This document shows positions 4,597 through 5,478 of a stretch of 5,478 nucleotides of DNA, piece by piece. Position 1 is the first letter of the stretch; each line of letters begins with the position of its first letter. The position numbers were made by a program, and so were the translations under genes. A model generated the notes under the pieces. That model searched no databases, had not been told where the DNA came from, and was given only the letters and a program-made list of their open reading frames with translations. The DNA comes from an uncultured Collinsella sp. (GTDB lineage Bacteria; Actinomycetota; Coriobacteriia; Coriobacteriales; Coriobacteriaceae): positions 1-5,478 of the forward strand of contig CABUAL010000133.1 of NCBI GenBank assembly GCA_902489515.1, written 5' to 3'.

Positions 4597-5478
4597 ATGA
4601 GCTCCAGCAATACCATCATCAAGCTCGATGACGTCTCATTTTCCTATGGGCACGAGGCGCAGAATGCCCTCGATCACGTCTCACTCGCCATCGAAAAGGG
4701 TGAGTTTGTGGGCGTCATCGGCCCCTCAGGCGCCGGCAAATCGACGCTTGCCGCCGTTATGAGCGGAGCCATCCCCCACCATTACACCGGCCAGCTCTTT
4801 GGAGCCACGCTCGTCGATGACCGCGACACCTGCGAGATCACCCTCACGGATATCTCGCGCGTGGTGGGAAGCGTGCTGCAGGACATCGATGCCCAGATGG
4901 TTGCGCCCATCGTTGAAGACGAGATGCTCTTTGGCCTCGAGAACTTTGGCATACCGCACGATCAAATCGAGGAGCGCATCAGCCAGACGCTGACGACCGT
5001 CGGCATTAGCGACCTGCGCCACCGCGAGATTGCCACGCTTTCGGGCGGGCAGAAGCAGAAAGTCGCAATCGCGGCGATCATCGCCATGGCACCCGACGTG
5101 CTCGTGCTCGACGAGCCCACGGCAGCGCTCGACCCGGCAAGCTCCACGCTCGTTTTTGACACGCTGCGCCAAATCAACCGCGAGCACGGCATCACCGTGG
5201 TTGTCATCGAGCAGAAGGTCGCGCTGTTGTCGAAATACTGCAGCCGCGTGCTCGTCATGGCAGACGGCAAGCTCGCGTTTGACGGCGAACCCCACCAGGT
5301 CTTTGCCCACGCAAACGAGCTGCGCCAGATGGGTGTCGACAGTCCCCGCGTCGCGCGCATCGCGAACAGCCTGGCAGAAGCGGGTCTGTTGCCGAGCGAT
5401 CAGGCACCCTGCCTCAATGTTTCCGAAGCGCACCAGCTTATCTCGTCCTTACTTGCGGATGCAACGAGCAAGAACGCG
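4597..5478 (+). CDS. ecfA: ECF-type ABC transporter ATPase (open at right edge)
   Basis: From the ATG at 4597 (AAAGG at 4587-4591, five-base spacing) 294 codons run to the window end without a stop. This is a cytoplasmic ATPase powering an energy-coupling factor importer. Visible motifs are the aromatic A-loop FSYG with Y17, Walker A GPSGAGKST (42-50), Q-loop Q95 in VLQDIDAQMV, the ECF-typical VEDEMLFGLENFGIP (106-120), ABC signature LSGGQKQK (148-155), Walker B VLVLDEP (168-174) with catalytic E173, and D-loop ALDP (177-180). The H-loop is unusual: VVVIEQKVALL puts Gln206 where a His is normally found. Residues after about 235 form the ECF-type C-terminal extension and perhaps a linker. Single ECF ATPases are about 280 aa; the frame already passes that, so a fusion to a second ATPase domain is possible. 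Position after two TrpP-like S components implies it energises tryptophan uptake. Confidence 0.9.
   Translation, partial: MSSSNTIIKLDDVSFSYGHEAQNALDHVSLAIEKGEFVGVIGPSGAGKSTLAAVMSGAIPHHYTGQLFGATLVDDRDTCEITLTDISRVVGSVLQDIDAQMVAPIVEDEMLFGLENFGIPHDQIEERISQTLTTVGISDLRHREIATLSGGQKQKVAIAAIIAMAPDVLVLDEPTAALDPASSTLVFDTLRQINREHGITVVVIEQKVALLSKYCSRVLVMADGKLAFDGEPHQVFAHANELRQMGVDSPRVARIANSLAEAGLLPSDQAPCLNVSEAHQLISSLLADATSKNA

Noticed and set aside
4726..5433. Minus-strand open frame of 235 codons opposite the ATPase
   Set aside because: The plus strand encodes an intact series of ABC ATPase motifs, so this frame is an antisense shadow.

Overview
The window looks like chromosomal DNA of a GC-rich actinobacterium, most likely a gut Coriobacteriia of the Collinsella type. 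The basis is composition, strong GC3 codon use, good purine-rich ribosome binding sites, an NWWWR-type tryptophan leader peptide as known from actinobacterial trp leaders, and ECF (energy-coupling factor) transporter genes. The taxonomic call is inference; no rRNA or marker gene is present.

Left part (1-1626, minus strand): the first 84 codons of a YugP-type neutral zinc metallopeptidase run off the left edge. Upstream of it lies a complete ribonuclease D gene (rnd, 377 aa). The 238 bases between them hold two strong perfect inverted repeats: a 15-bp outer stem enclosing nested stems (347-444), and a 12-bp hairpin just behind the rnd stop (458-485).

Middle (1627-2960, plus strand): divergent from rnd is a diacylglycerol-kinase/YegS-type lipid kinase (305 aa). 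It is followed by a well-supported 30-aa single-pass membrane micro-ORF that begins right at its stop codon, and by a weaker 24-aa micro-ORF with the same hydrophobic-then-RRKK design.

Right part (2979-5478, plus strand) is the most interesting. An extended -10 promoter precedes a 22-aa leader peptide with three consecutive Trp codons, then a 13-bp GC-rich hairpin with a UUCG loop and a T tract. This is the architecture of a ribosome-mediated tryptophan attenuator. It is followed not by trp biosynthesis genes but by two tandem paralogous membrane proteins resembling TrpP tryptophan-transporter/ECF S components, and by the start of an ECF-type ATPase (294 codons, open at the right edge). The simplest reading is an ECF-type tryptophan importer with two S components, made only when charged tRNA-Trp is scarce. 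In addition, 21 bases of the leader ORF starting within the third Trp codon (3106-3126) are complementary at 20 of 21 positions to a segment just after the terminator (3215-3235). This long-range stem would enclose the whole attenuator and is not part of the classical model. The EcfT membrane component and any second ATPase would have to lie beyond the window.
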